In this document: positions 20,290 through 29,400 of the stretch, piece by piece
Position numbering within the stretch: position 1 is the first letter of the stretch
How the letters are laid out: every line of letters begins with the position of its first letter
Assembly: GCF_000712135.1 (NCBI RefSeq)
Contig: NZ_JOOE01000002.1
Coordinates: forward strand, 682,001-746,000
DNA: 64,000 nt
Origin: Sphingomonas sp. UNC305MFCol5.2
GTDB lineage: Bacteria; Pseudomonadota; Alphaproteobacteria; Sphingomonadales; Sphingomonadaceae
Reading direction: 5' to 3'
The notes under the pieces: model-generated
The model's input: the letters and a program-made list of their open reading frames with translations, nothing else
Told to the model about the DNA's origin: nothing
Database searches by the model: none
Program-made: the position numbers and the translations under genes

Positions 20290-20471
20290 CCATCCCCGTC
20301 TTGTTTTTGGCGCGTGCGTTCGGTGACTCGCCACGCTGCAGTGTCTCGGTCTTACCGGATCAAGGCCCCCCCATCATCTACGACCATGGTCGCAGGCGTG
20401 GCCGCGGCGACCGCGACAAAGGTCGCAATGGTCAAAGCATGCCGCCCGCCCGATAGGATCGCATCGGATGC

Positions 20472-21068
20472 GTGGCTCGGGACCGCGCGAATGGTGACGA
20501 AAGGTTGAAGCCGGCGGTGCAATCACTGAGCAATCTGGAGGTATTGCCGCGCTGCGCCATCGTCGCGATGGGCGTGAGCGGCTGCGGCAAATCGACGTTG
20601 ATCGAACATCTGGCCGCGCATCTCGCCTGCCCCGCGCTCGAAGGCGACGATTACCACGCCGCGGCGAGCATCGCCAAGATGCGCGCCGGCCAGCCGCTGG
20701 CCGACTCCGATCGCTGGCCCTGGCTCGACCGGCTCGGCGCCGCCATCGGCACGGCCGTGGCTGACAACGGTGTCGCGCTCGCCGCCTGCTCGGCGCTCAA
20801 GCGCAGCTATCGCGAACGGCTCGAGCAGGCGGCGGGCGTGCCGCTGCTTTTCGTGTTGCTCGACGGCCAACCCGAGGAAATCGCGGACCGGCTCGCCACC
20901 CGAACCGGTCATTACATGCCGCCCAGCCTGCTCGGCAGTCAGTTTGCCGCGCTGGAGCGTCCCATGCCCGACGAGCGGGCTTTGGTGCTGCATTGCTACG
21001 GCCCGGTCGAGCAATTGTGCAGCGAGGTTCTGGCATGGGCGAAGGTCGGGATCGACGCGACCCGCTAG
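20472..21068 (+). CDS. gntK: Gluconokinase
   Basis: The product is up to 198 residues. GVSGCGKSTLIEHLA is the P-loop; LEGDDYHAAASIAKMRAGQPL and DSDRWPWLDRLG are gluconate-kinase signatures, and LACSALKRSYRERL follows. It phosphorylates gluconate to 6-phosphogluconate for the Entner-Doudoroff or pentose phosphate route. The start is unsure: GTG 20472 is the longest frame, while GGAGG near 20536 would favour a later start close to the P-loop. It is divergent from the TonB receptor, which may point to sugar-acid uptake, but this is only context. Confidence 0.88.
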   Translation: MARDRANGDERLKPAVQSLSNLEVLPRCAIVAMGVSGCGKSTLIEHLAAHLACPALEGDDYHAAASIAKMRAGQPLADSDRWPWLDRLGAAIGTAVADNGVALAACSALKRSYRERLEQAAGVPLLFVLLDGQPEEIADRLATRTGHYMPPSLLGSQFAALERPMPDERALVLHCYGPVEQLCSEVLAWAKVGIDATR

Positions 21069-21094
21069 AGTCGGATTCAGCTCATTTAGAACTG

Positions 21095-21189
21095 TTCGCC
21101 GGCCTTGGGTCCCAGTTTCGACGGACTTGAGAAGACATCCCGCCCTCGACAGTGACTCGCGACTGGGCCCCGGCCTTCGCCGGGGAACA
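21095..21189. repeat. Degenerate palindromic intergenic element
   Basis: The right arm ACTGGGCCCCGGCCTTCGCC followed by GGGGAAC is the complement of a shortened left arm (GTTCGCCGGCC, then GGGTCCCAGT). It resembles the two better-preserved elements at 28193 and 33462. The remainder of the 397-base gap 21069-21465 holds no gene that I can support. Confidence 0.5.
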
Positions 21190-21293
21190 CAAGTGCGTCA
21201 AACCAGCCGGATCCATCTCCGTCCTATCGGCATCTGTCGCTGTGCCCAGGACCGATACCAGCGCGTCGCTGCGCGGCACCCTCACGACACAAT

Positions 21294-21392
21294 CTGTTGG
21301 ACAGATTTTTGCACAAAGGCACGAAAAAGGCTTGATTCGGGGAAGATTACCGGAACATAGTCAAAACCTGTCCAACTGATTCCATCCAACTG
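21294..21392. promoter_or_regulatory. Repeated GTTGGA/TCCAAC motifs upstream of the LuxR-type gene
   Basis: ATCTGTTGGACAGAT (21292-21306, 6-3-6 palindrome) is followed 70 bases on by CTGTCCAACTG (21368-21378), its near-complement, and TCCAACTG recurs at 21385-21392, 14 bases from the previous copy. The cluster ends about 75 bases before the HTH gene, so it could be an operator or leader. No function is known. Confidence 0.35.
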
Positions 21393-21465
21393 GAACACGG
21401 ACGCATCTGCCGCAGACACGGAATCGCGGCACGACAGGCCAAAGAGCCGAGGGAGCGAGGATGCT

Positions 21466-21732
21466 ATGAAGGGAAACTTCGAAGATGGCCCGACGGCCGC
21501 GAAACGCGCCGAAATGCCCGCCACCAGCGCGCCGTTGCGGCTGACGCCCACGCAGATCAAGGTGATGCGCGGCGTTCGCTCGGGCCAGCTCAACAAGCAG
21601 ATCGCATTCGAGCTCGGGATCGCCGAGGCGACCGTGAAGGCGCACATGACCGCGCTGATGCGCAAGCTCAACGTGCGCAATCGGACGCAGGTCGCGATCG
21701 CGGCACAGGAATTCGCCCTGTCGGGCTTCTGA
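21466..21732 (+). CDS. Stand-alone LuxR-type HTH regulator
   Basis: The 88-residue product starts at ATG 21466 with GAGG close upstream. Residues 25-88 are a complete LuxR C-terminal HTH (LRLTPTQIKVMRGVRSGQL, NKQIAFELGIAEATVKAHMT, LMRKLNVRNRTQVAI). The usual receiver or autoinducer domain is absent; the first 24 residues are polar and unrelated. It may act as a constitutive DNA-binding protein or be the remnant of a larger regulator. It lies upstream of the large beta-helix gene in the same orientation. Confidence 0.85.
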   Translation: MKGNFEDGPTAAKRAEMPATSAPLRLTPTQIKVMRGVRSGQLNKQIAFELGIAEATVKAHMTALMRKLNVRNRTQVAIAAQEFALSGF

Positions 21733-21835
21733 TACCGCTTCCGCTCCCCAAAGCGGGGTCGCTGCTGATCCGGCCGTACCGCTGACCGACGGAATGCCGG
21801 CTATCCTTCGAATTGGTCCATCCGGGAGATAGACG

Positions 21836-24800
21836 ATGAAGGCCATTTGCCTGCTCTGCGTCGCTTTGCTGCTGTCGCCTCTCCCCGCTTTGGCCAGATC
21901 GACTTCGGTCTATCTGACCGCTCCGGACGATCCGCGCGCCGTCACGGTGAAAGGCGTCGGCGATGGCCGCGCCGACGACAGTGCCGCGATCCAGCATGCG
22001 ATCGATGCCGCGGCCGTGGGAGGCCATGGCGGCGTGGTTTTCCTGCCCTCGGGCCGCTACCGGATCAGCCGCACGATCTTCGTGCGTTCGGCCGTGCGCA
22101 TATTCGGCGTCGGGGCGACGCGACCGATAATATCGCTTGCCGACAATAGCGCGGGCTTCGGCGCAGGCGTGGCGGCAATGGTCAGCTTCACGGGCGAGGA
22201 CCAGTATCGCGTCGGCAACGTGCCGGTGCCCCCGCCGACCAGCGTTCCGGCCAATCCGAACATCTTCGACGCGACTTCGAGCACTTTCTATTCGGCGCTG
22301 TCCAATGTCGATTTCGAGATCGGCCAAGGCAATGCCGGCGCCGTCGCGGTGCGTTTCCGCGTCGCCCAGCACGGCTTCCTGCGCCATATCGACTTCCACC
22401 TCGGATCAGGCCTTGCCGGCATCTACCAGGCGGGCAACGAATGCGAGAACCTCCGCTTCTATGGCGGGCGCTACGGCATCCTTACCGAAAAAACCTCGCC
22501 CGCCTGGCAGTTCACGCTGATCGATTCCGAATTCGAAGGCCAGCGCGACGCCGCGATCCGCGAGCACGAAGTCGACCTGACCTTGGTCAACGTCGCGATC
22601 CGCGACACGCCCGTCGGGATCGAGATCGATCGCGGCCATTCGGACTCGCTGTGGGGCAAGGACGTTCGCTTCGAGAACGTCTCCCATGCCGGCGTGGTGA
22701 TCTCGAACGAAAACAACGTCTTCACGCAGATCGGCTTCGACAATGCGATCGCGTCGAACACGCCGGTCTTCGCCCGCTTCCGCGACAGCGGGAAAACGGT
22801 GCCCGGGCAAGGCCGGCATTACCGCGTCAGCGACTTCTCGTATGGCCTCAAGCTGCCCGCGCTCGGCCAGATGGGCGAATTCGCGACCGACGTGACCATG
22901 GCCCCGCTCGTCCGGATGCCGGCGCGCCGCGCACCGGCGATCCGCGCGCTGCCGCCGGTGCGGGAATGGGCCAATGTCCGCGGCCTCGGAGTCAAGGGAG
23001 ACGACGAGACCGACGACACCGCCGCGCTGCAGCGGGCAATCGACACGCACCGCGTGCTCTATTTGCCGATGGGCCGCTACCGTGTCACCGACACGATCAG
23101 GCTGCGCCCCGACAGCGTGCTCATCTCGCTGCACCCGAGCCTCACCCATCTCTATCTGCCTGACGAGACGCCCGCTTATATGGGAGTCGGCAGCGCCAAA
23201 GCACTGATCGAGAGCGCTCGCGGTGGAGATGCGATCGTCTCCGGGCTCGGGCTGTGGACCGGCGGCGTCAATCCGCGCGCCACTGCACTGCTGTGGAAAG
23301 CGGGTGCGGCGTCGATGGTCAACGACGTCAAGATCCAGGGCGGCGGCGGCACGGTGCTGACCAAGGGCAGCCCGATCGGTTTCGGCGACCCCAAAGCGCG
23401 TTTCGACGGCCAGCATCCCAGCATCTGGGTGACAGACGGCGGCGGTGGCACCTTCGCGGCGATCTGGTCGCCCAATACGCTGGCATCGGCGGGCTTCTAT
23501 GTCTCGAACACCCGTACGCCGGGCCATGTCTACGAGCTTTCGGCGGAGCATCATTATCGCGTCGAGATCGTGCTCGACAATGTCGAGAACTGGGAATTCC
23601 TCGCCCCCCAGACCGAGCAGGAGGTGCGCGACGGCGTGAATGCGATCTCCACCGAGTTCCGCAACTCGCGCAACATCCTGTTCGCCAATTATCACGGCTA
23701 TCGCGTCACCCGTTCGATCAAGCCGATGGATGCGGCGGTGAAACTGTACAATTCCAGCGATATCCGCTTCCGCAACGTGCATGTGAACGCCGAGAGCGGC
23801 TTCGCCAGCTGCGACGCCAAGGGCTGCGGCACCTATCTGCGCGCGAGCAAGTTTCCCTTCGAGAACGCGATCAAGGACATGACCGGACAGCGCGAAGTGC
23901 GCGAGCGCGAGTTCGCCCGGCTCGATCTGCCGGCTACTCCCGTCCCCGCCGCCACTGCATCGGCGGTCCCGGTCTCGCCCGACGTTCGAAAGCTGGCGGA
24001 CGGCTTCTATTCGATCGCGGGCGCGGCGGTCGATGCCAAGGGCAAGCTCTATTTCGTCGACCGCCAGTTCCACCGCATCCATGGCTGGTCGCAAGCCGAA
24101 GGCCTGTCGATCCTCGCCGACGCGCCGCTCGATCCGGTCAATCTGGCGATCGATCGATCGGGCAGGCTGATGGTGCTGTCCTCGGCCGGACGCGATGCGA
24201 CGGTCTACAGCATCGATCCGGCCAGACCCTCCGACGTGCGCGTGATCGCGCCGACGCCGGCCAAACCGCGCGACGGCGCCGCGACGGCGCTGCCGGTCAA
24301 CATGTGGGCGAATGGCGAATTCGCGGACCGGATCGATCCGGCCACCTACCAGTTCCCGACGCTGGCCGACTTCTTCCTGCGCGCGATGGCTGCCCCCAAG
24401 CCGCAGGAATATGTCTCGCCCGACGGATCGCTGGTTCTCCCTGCATTCCGCGTCTGGAACCAGGGGCCCGACGACCATCAGGGCTGGCGTTGGTCGGACT
24501 CGCTCGACGCTTATGGTCTCGTCACCGCGCGGCCCGGCGAGCGGGTGGTTTTGACGAACGCGTCGGAAAACCGCACCTATAGCGGGCTGGTCGGTGCGGC
24601 CGGCAGCGTCACCGATCTCCAGGTCGTTGCCGATCGCGGCGGAGAGAGTGTCGCACGCGACGCCGCCGGCAACCTCTATGTCGCGAACGGACAGGTGTTC
24701 GTCTACGACGCCGGCGGAAAGCCGATCCGCCGCATCGACATTCCCGAACGCCCGCTGCAAGTGCTGATCGGCGGAGCGGACCGGCGCACCCTGTTCATTC

Positions 24801-24838
24801 TCACGCATCACAGCCTGTACGCGGCGACGCTCCAGTGA
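21836..24838 (+). CDS. Exported GH55/pectate-lyase-3-type double beta-helix protein with C-terminal SMP-30-like propeller
   Basis: The 1000-residue protein begins with a signal peptide (MKAICLLCVALLLSPLPALA). Two beta-helix modules each open with the pectate-lyase-3 signature: VKGVGDGRADDSAAIQHAID near 40 and LGVKGDDETDDTAALQRAID near 385. This tandem is typical of GH55-like glycan hydrolases. From about residue 715 a different fold appears, with KLYFVDRQFHRIHGW, LAIDRSGRLMVLSS and ARDAAGNLYVANGQVFVYD, resembling the SMP-30/gluconolactonase propeller. The enzyme is likely periplasmic or secreted and acts on a polysaccharide; substrate is unknown. It stands alone, without a nearby PUL pair. 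Confidence 0.75.
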   Translation: MKAICLLCVALLLSPLPALARSTSVYLTAPDDPRAVTVKGVGDGRADDSAAIQHAIDAAAVGGHGGVVFLPSGRYRISRTIFVRSAVRIFGVGATRPIISLADNSAGFGAGVAAMVSFTGEDQYRVGNVPVPPPTSVPANPNIFDATSSTFYSALSNVDFEIGQGNAGAVAVRFRVAQHGFLRHIDFHLGSGLAGIYQAGNECENLRFYGGRYGILTEKTSPAWQFTLIDSEFEGQRDAAIREHEVDLTLVNVAIRDTPVGIEIDRGHSDSLWGKDVRFENVSHAGVVISNENNVFTQIGFDNAIASNTPVFARFRDSGKTVPGQGRHYRVSDFSYGLKLPALGQMGEFATDVTMAPLVRMPARRAPAIRALPPVREWANVRGLGVKGDDETDDTAALQRAIDTHRVLYLPMGRYRVTDTIRLRPDSVLISLHPSLTHLYLPDETPAYMGVGSAKALIESARGGDAIVSGLGLWTGGVNPRATALLWKAGAASMVNDVKIQGGGGTVLTKGSPIGFGDPKARFDGQHPSIWVTDGGGGTFAAIWSPNTLASAGFYVSNTRTPGHVYELSAEHHYRVEIVLDNVENWEFLAPQTEQEVRDGVNAISTEFRNSRNILFANYHGYRVTRSIKPMDAAVKLYNSSDIRFRNVHVNAESGFASCDAKGCGTYLRASKFPFENAIKDMTGQREVREREFARLDLPATPVPAATASAVPVSPDVRKLADGFYSIAGAAVDAKGKLYFVDRQFHRIHGWSQAEGLSILADAPLDPVNLAIDRSGRLMVLSSAGRDATVYSIDPARPSDVRVIAPTPAKPRDGAATALPVNMWANGEFADRIDPATYQFPTLADFFLRAMAAPKPQEYVSPDGSLVLPAFRVWNQGPDDHQGWRWSDSLDAYGLVTARPGERVVLTNASENRTYSGLVGAAGSVTDLQVVADRGGESVARDAAGNLYVANGQVFVYDAGGKPIRRIDIPERPLQVLIGGADRRTLFILTHHSLYAATLQ

Positions 24839-25000
24839 GGGAGGAAGTCACCGACCGGCGACGTTCAGTCCGGAACCCAAATATTTCCCGTTATGTTCTT
24901 CTTCACAGTGGCGTTCAGGGCAAGCACGGAGTAATCCGGCTACCGTAAGCGCGAGGGGCTTTCATCCCATCGCAGCCAATACGGGTCAGGAACCAGGTCG

Positions 25001-26134
25001 TTGACGTCCCAGGACAATCAACCGTCCGCCAACCGGAAAATCATCCATATCGACATGGACGCCTTTTATGCGTCGGTCGAGCAGCGCGACGCGCCTGAGC
25101 TGCGCGGCAGGCCGGTGGCGGTGGGCTATGCCGCCGCGCGCGGGGTGGTCGCGGCGGCGAGCTATGAAGCGCGGGCGTTCGGCGTACGATCGGCATTGCC
25201 ATCTGTGACTGCGCTGCGGCGCTGCCCCGAGCTCGTGTTCGTGCGGCCGCGCTTCGAAGTGTACAAAGCGGTGTCGAAGCAGATCCATGCGATTTTCGCC
25301 GACTATACCGAGTTGATCCAGCCGCTGTCGCTCGATGAGGCCTATCTCGACGTCACCGCCAACCGCCGCGGAATCGAGACCGCCTGGGCCACTGCGAAGG
25401 AGATCCGCGCGCGGATTTTGGAGGAGACGGGTCTCACCGCATCGGCCGGCATTTCGTACAACAAGTTCCTCGCCAAGCTGGCCTCGGACCAGCGCAAGCC
25501 CAATGGCCAGTTCGCAGTGACGCCCGAGATGGGCGCGGCGTGGGTGGAGACGCTGCCGGTGGCGCGCTTCCACGGCGTGGGACCGGTGACTGCGGAGAAG
25601 ATGAAGCGGCTGGGGATCGAGACGGGGGCAGACCTGCGCGACAAGTCGCTCGACTTCCTGCGCACGCATTTCGGCAGCGCGGCCGAATGGTATTTCGCGA
25701 TCGCGCGCGGGCAGGACGATCGGCCGGTCAATCCGTCGCGCGAGCGCAAGTCATCGGGATCGGAAACGACGTTCGACCGTGACCTGACCGATCCGCCCGA
25801 GATCGAGGCGGGCGTGCTGCGCATGGCCGACGACGTCTGGAACTGGTGCGACAAGGCGCAGGCGTTCGGGCGGACCGTGACGGTGAAGGTCAAGTTCGCC
25901 GATTTCAGGCAGATCACCCGGAGCAAGAGCTTCGCGTCGGTGGTGCGGACCCAGGAACTGCTTCGGCAGACGAGCCGCGAACTGATCGGGCTGGTGCTGC
26001 CCCCCGAGAAGGGGATCCGGCTGGTGGGGGTGACGGTTTCGAACTTCGAGACGGAGCCCGGCGGGGCGGAGGCGCTGCCGTTGTTCGGATCGAACGGAGA
26101 ACTCGAGGCGCACCCGCCAGGGAATTTCGGCTGA
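25001..26134 (+). CDS. dinB: DNA polymerase IV (Y family)
   Basis: The 377-residue product carries IIHIDMDAFYASVEQRDAPEL with catalytic Asp residues, YEARAFGVRSALPS, and QPLSLDEAYLDVTANRRG with the second catalytic Asp-Glu pair; KLASDQRKPNGQF and the little-finger domain follow. It performs error-prone lesion bypass. The only in-frame start near the expected N-terminus is TTG 25001. No LexA-type site was recognised upstream. Its gene stands alone. Confidence 0.95.
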   Translation: MTSQDNQPSANRKIIHIDMDAFYASVEQRDAPELRGRPVAVGYAAARGVVAAASYEARAFGVRSALPSVTALRRCPELVFVRPRFEVYKAVSKQIHAIFADYTELIQPLSLDEAYLDVTANRRGIETAWATAKEIRARILEETGLTASAGISYNKFLAKLASDQRKPNGQFAVTPEMGAAWVETLPVARFHGVGPVTAEKMKRLGIETGADLRDKSLDFLRTHFGSAAEWYFAIARGQDDRPVNPSRERKSSGSETTFDRDLTDPPEIEAGVLRMADDVWNWCDKAQAFGRTVTVKVKFADFRQITRSKSFASVVRTQELLRQTSRELIGLVLPPEKGIRLVGVTVSNFETEPGGAEALPLFGSNGELEAHPPGNFG

Positions 26135-26481
26135 TCGCGCAAAGCAGCCTTCGCCCGGTCATCGCTGGTCGAATGGACGTCGCGGGATCGGCGGCCGGGC
26201 CCGACAGGCGACACAAGTGAAGTCCGACCTGAGCCGAATTCGCAGCAAAATGCCCTAATGCTGTGAAACAATAGGGAAAGTTGACCAAAATCTTGGGCGA
26301 GTTGACTCTTTGGGCAATACGACCATACCGAAAGCCTGATCTGCGCTGCGGCAAATAATTCGCCCGGACAGAGTGGCCTGTTCAAGCAAACTGGAAAGCC
26401 AGTGGGCTAGTCCGCAGATCGGGGGGTTCGCGAAAAGAGTAACCAAGCGTTTACCCATGCTAAAATCAGGGGATATTTGCA
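26135..26481. other. Gene-free stretch before the beta-helix gene
   Basis: No gene is supported in these 347 bases. Two features stand out: a small hairpin ACTGG-AAAG-CCAGT around 26388-26404, and TTTA-N7-TAAA (TTTACCCATGCTAAA, 26450-26464) about 18 bases before the next start, which loosely resembles a TTAA-N7-TTAA regulator site or a promoter -10 region. Neither is strong. Confidence 0.3.
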
Positions 26482-27480
26482 ATGAAACCAATCAGATATG
26501 CGACGCTGTCGGGAATGTCGGCGCTGTCGTTCGCCGCCGCCATGGCTCTAACCGCTACGCCTGCGCAAGCCCAGGCCACGCGCACATGGGTTTCGGGCGT
26601 CGGCGACGACGTCAATCCGTGCAGTCGCACGGCGCCGTGCAAGACTTTTGCCGGCGCGATCTCCAAAACAGCGGCAGGTGGTGAGATCAATTGCCTCGAT
26701 CCGGCCGGGTTCGGCGCGGTGACCATCATCAAGTCGATGACGATCTCCTGCCCTTACACCGAAGGCGGTGCGCTGGCCGGAGGCAACGGCATCGTCGTCA
26801 ACCTCCCGGCCGTTACCGATTCGGTCTATATCCGCGGCCTCGACATCTTCGGCGTCAACCCGCCGTCCAACGGCATCCGCATGATCGGCCAAGGCTCGCT
26901 CTACGTCGAGGATTCCACGATCCGCCGGTTCAATGCGGCCAACAGCTTCGGCATCTCATTCCAGCCGAGCGGCGGCGCCATGCTCTATGTGAGCAACACC
27001 ACGATCGCGGACAACGGCAATGGCGCCACCGGAGGCGGCATTCTCGTGCAACCGACCGGTGCGGGCGGCAATGGGAAGGTCAGCATCAAGAACGTTCGGC
27101 TGGTCAATAATGCCAGCAACGGCTTGAAAGTCGATTCGACCGGCAACACCAACCTGAGCGGTCTCACGGTCGGCATCACCGACAGCCAGTTCGACGGCAA
27201 CGGCAACGGGGTTACGGCGATAAACGCCGGCGGCACCAACCCGGTTGCGATGATGATCGCCGACTCGACACTCAACAACAATGTCGGGGCAGGGCTGATC
27301 GGCAACGGCAGTTCGATGGCGATCCGGGTGAAAAATACCACGATTACCGGAAACGCACTTGGCATCACCTCATTCGGCGGTGCGGCGATCACGACCTACG
27401 GGAACAACAGCCTGATCGGCAATCCTACCAACGGAGCGGCCAACAACGGCGCGTTCACCGGGCCAGTCGGCTTCCAGTAA
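26482..27480 (+). CDS. Exported right-handed parallel beta-helix protein
   Basis: The 332-residue product begins with a signal peptide (SFAAAMALTATPAQAQA). It then has CSRTAPCKTFAGAISKT, a DUF1565-like start of a beta-helix. Asn/Gly-rich coils such as LYVSNTTIADNGNGATGGGI, VRLVNNASNGLKV and VKNTTITGNALGI repeat every 20-25 residues to the C-terminus. No catalytic residues are evident. It may be a surface or secreted adhesin-like or glycan-binding protein. A pair of Cys at about 47 and 53 could be disulphide-bonded. Confidence 0.8.
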   Translation: MKPIRYATLSGMSALSFAAAMALTATPAQAQATRTWVSGVGDDVNPCSRTAPCKTFAGAISKTAAGGEINCLDPAGFGAVTIIKSMTISCPYTEGGALAGGNGIVVNLPAVTDSVYIRGLDIFGVNPPSNGIRMIGQGSLYVEDSTIRRFNAANSFGISFQPSGGAMLYVSNTTIADNGNGATGGGILVQPTGAGGNGKVSIKNVRLVNNASNGLKVDSTGNTNLSGLTVGITDSQFDGNGNGVTAINAGGTNPVAMMIADSTLNNNVGAGLIGNGSSMAIRVKNTTITGNALGITSFGGAAITTYGNNSLIGNPTNGAANNGAFTGPVGFQ

Positions 27481-27497
27481 GCATATAGCGGAAATAG

Positions 27498-27528
27498 GCT
27501 GCGGGATGGCCATAGGCTGTCCCGCAGC
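27498..27528 (+). terminator. Hairpin after the beta-helix gene
   Basis: GCTGCGGGA (27498-27506) and TCCCGCAGC (27520-27528) form a perfect 9-bp stem 18 bases after the stop. There is no T-tract. Confidence 0.5.
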
Positions 27529-27596
27529 TCCCGCATCGCGAATCACGTATACTCTCTCGTCATCCAGAGCCTTATGCGAGGCTCCTTACCTGACCG

Positions 27597-27731
27597 CTAT
27601 CCGGCGGGAACCTCCGCGGCCGATCCGTCGCGCCGGGTGGAAGTCCGGTCGCCTGCCCGACGCAAACGCTTGACCTCGAACCACAGCGTGAAGACTATCC
27701 CGGCGAAGACAACGCCGCCCGGTCGCGGCAT
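27597..27731 (-). CDS. Possible small membrane protein (weak)
   Basis: An ATG frame on the minus strand encodes 44 residues: a short hydrophobic helix (GGVVFAGIVFTLWFEV) followed by a basic tail (KRLRRAGDRTSTRR). There is no good Shine-Dalgarno and no recognised family. It fills the gap before the Dabb gene; I list it only because the helix-plus-basic pattern is coherent. Confidence 0.25.
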   Translation of the reverse strand: MPRPGGVVFAGIVFTLWFEVKRLRRAGDRTSTRRDGSAAEVPAG

Positions 27732-27751
27732 CGGAAGGATGAGATGACAGG

Positions 27752-28150
27752 ATGCCAGTCAATCGCAGGGATATCGTGAAGGGTGCCGCATTGGGCGCGG
27801 CCGCCATGGCCTCCGGCCCGGCCGCAGCGGCAGCGCTGGACGGGAAGATCGTCCATCACGTGTTCTTCTGGCTGAAGAATCCGGGATCGGCGGCGGATCG
27901 CGATGCGCTGATCGCAGGGCTGCGCAAGCTCGCCAAGGTCGAGGTCGTCCGCAGCCTGCAGATCGGCGTGCCGGCGTCGACCGAGCAGCGTGACGTGGTC
28001 GATTCGAGCTTCCACGTCTCGGAGCTGATGGTGTTCGACAATGTCGTCGACCAGAAGACCTATCAGGACCATCCGGTGCACAAGGACTTCGTCGCGAAAT
28101 GCGAGCATCTCTGGGCGAAGGTGATCGTGTACGACATGGTGACGGTGTAG
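27752..28150 (+). CDS. Dabb (stress-responsive A/B barrel) protein with Tat-type leader
   Basis: The 132-residue product starts [20 protein letters not shown], a twin-Arg leader ending near PAAAAALD. The rest is a Dabb domain: [60 protein letters not shown] and [11 protein letters not shown]. Dabb domains are ferredoxin-like dimers of varied role; a periplasmic Dabb protein of this kind is common in sphingomonads. Function is not known. Confidence 0.85.
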   Translation: MPVNRRDIVKGAALGAAAMASGPAAAAALDGKIVHHVFFWLKNPGSAADRDALIAGLRKLAKVEVVRSLQIGVPASTEQRDVVDSSFHVSELMVFDNVVDQKTYQDHPVHKDFVAKCEHLWAKVIVYDMVTV

Positions 28151-28192
28151 TCGCACCCGTTGCTGTTGCCGGCGCCGACCCCCATCCTAACC

Positions 28193-28299
28193 CGTCACCC
28201 CGGACTTGTTCCGGGGTCCACCGGGAGGCGCGCGATGCGTTCTCGCTTCCAGCTTCTCCGTTGCGGCACAGTGGATCCCGGCACAAGGCCGGGATGACG
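28193..28299. repeat. Inverted-repeat intergenic element, copy 1 (107 bp)
   Basis: The outer arms CGTCACCCCGGACTTGTTCC and GGCACAAGGCCGGGATGACG are near-complementary. Sequence inside the arms (CCACCGGGAGGC near the left arm, GCGGCACAGTGG before the right) is shared with the copy at 33462-33569, so this is a dispersed element, not just a terminator. It lies between the Dabb gene and nadA, which converge here. Confidence 0.8.
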
Positions 28300-28313
28300 G
28301 ATTTCCGGAAAGA

Positions 28314-29342
28314 TTAGTCGCCCTTTCGGGGATCGCCGCCCACCGCGGGGACCGGGCCGAGATCGCCCTGCCCCACCGTCGCGCTCGCCATTTCGAGCAT
28401 GCGATCGAGGCTCCTCTTCGCCTTCAATCGCATGCCTTCCTCGATCTCGATGCGCGGCTCCAGGTCGCGCAGTGCGAGGTAGAGCTTCTCCATGTTGTTG
28501 AGCGCCATGTACGGGCAGATGTTGCAGTTGCAGTTGCCGTCCGCGCCGGGCGCGCCGATGAAATTCTTCTCCGGCAGCGCCTTTTCCATCTGATGGATGA
28601 TGTGCGGCTCCGTGGCGACGATCAGCGTGTCGCCCGGGAAGCTCTTGGCGAAATCGAGGATTCCGCGCGTCGAGCCGACATAGTCGGCATGATCGAGGAT
28701 GTGCGGCGGGCATTCGGGATGCGCGGCGATCGGCGCGCCGGGATGCTGGGCGCGCAGCTTGAGCAATTCGGTCTCGGAGAATGCCTCGTGGACGATGCAC
28801 ACACCCGGCCAGAGCAGCATCTCGCGCCCGAGCGTGCGGGTGAGATAGCCGCCGAGATTGCGATCGGGGCCGAAGATGATCTTCTGCTCCGGCGGGATTT
28901 GGCTGAGGATCTTCTCGGCGCTGGAGCTGGTGACGATGATGTCGCTCAGCGCTTTCACTTCGACCGAGCAGTTTATGTAGGTCAAAGCGATGTGATCGGG
29001 ATGTTGCGCACGGAACGCGGCGAACTGCTCGGGCGGGCAGCTGTCTTCGAGGCTGCACCCGGCGTTCATGTCGGGGAGCACGACGACTTTGTCGGGCGAG
29101 AGGATCTTGGCGGTCTCGGCCATGAAGCGCACGCCGCAAAAGGCGATCACGTCGGCGTCGGTCTCGGCGGCCTTGCGCGAGAGATCGAGGCTGTCTCCGA
29201 CAAAGTCCGCCAGGTCTTGCAGCTCGGGCTTCTGGTAATAATGCGCGAGGATGACGGCGTTGCGCTCCTTGCGGAGCCGATCGATCTCGGCGCGAAGATC
29301 GAGGCCAGCGAGGCTTCCGCCCATTCCGTTGCGTGCATCCAT
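28314..29342 (-). CDS. nadA: Quinolinate synthase A
   Basis: The 342-residue enzyme condenses iminoaspartate with dihydroxyacetone phosphate to quinolinate using a 4Fe-4S cluster. Start ATG 29342 is chosen (MDARNGMGG); an in-frame start at 29378 would add 12 residues. Signatures are VILAHYYQKPELQDLADFVG near 30, and the three cluster Cys in IAFCGVRFMAETAK, AHPECPPHILDHADYVGSTR and CNCNICPYMALN near the C-terminus. It is separated by 14 kb from nadC. Confidence 0.95.
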   Translation of the reverse strand: MDARNGMGGSLAGLDLRAEIDRLRKERNAVILAHYYQKPELQDLADFVGDSLDLSRKAAETDADVIAFCGVRFMAETAKILSPDKVVVLPDMNAGCSLEDSCPPEQFAAFRAQHPDHIALTYINCSVEVKALSDIIVTSSSAEKILSQIPPEQKIIFGPDRNLGGYLTRTLGREMLLWPGVCIVHEAFSETELLKLRAQHPGAPIAAHPECPPHILDHADYVGSTRGILDFAKSFPGDTLIVATEPHIIHQMEKALPEKNFIGAPGADGNCNCNICPYMALNNMEKLYLALRDLEPRIEIEEGMRLKAKRSLDRMLEMASATVGQGDLGPVPAVGGDPRKGD

Positions 29343-29400
29343 GCGGAGGCAGATGGCCCCGGTTGCGGCGGGGATCAAGCCTTACCCGTCATCCCGACGA

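Noticed and set aside
26380..26440. Possible c-di-GMP (GEMM) riboswitch before the beta-helix gene
   Set aside because: GCAAACTGG...CCAGT recalls part of the motif, but the conserved ACGCAAAG segment and second helix are missing.
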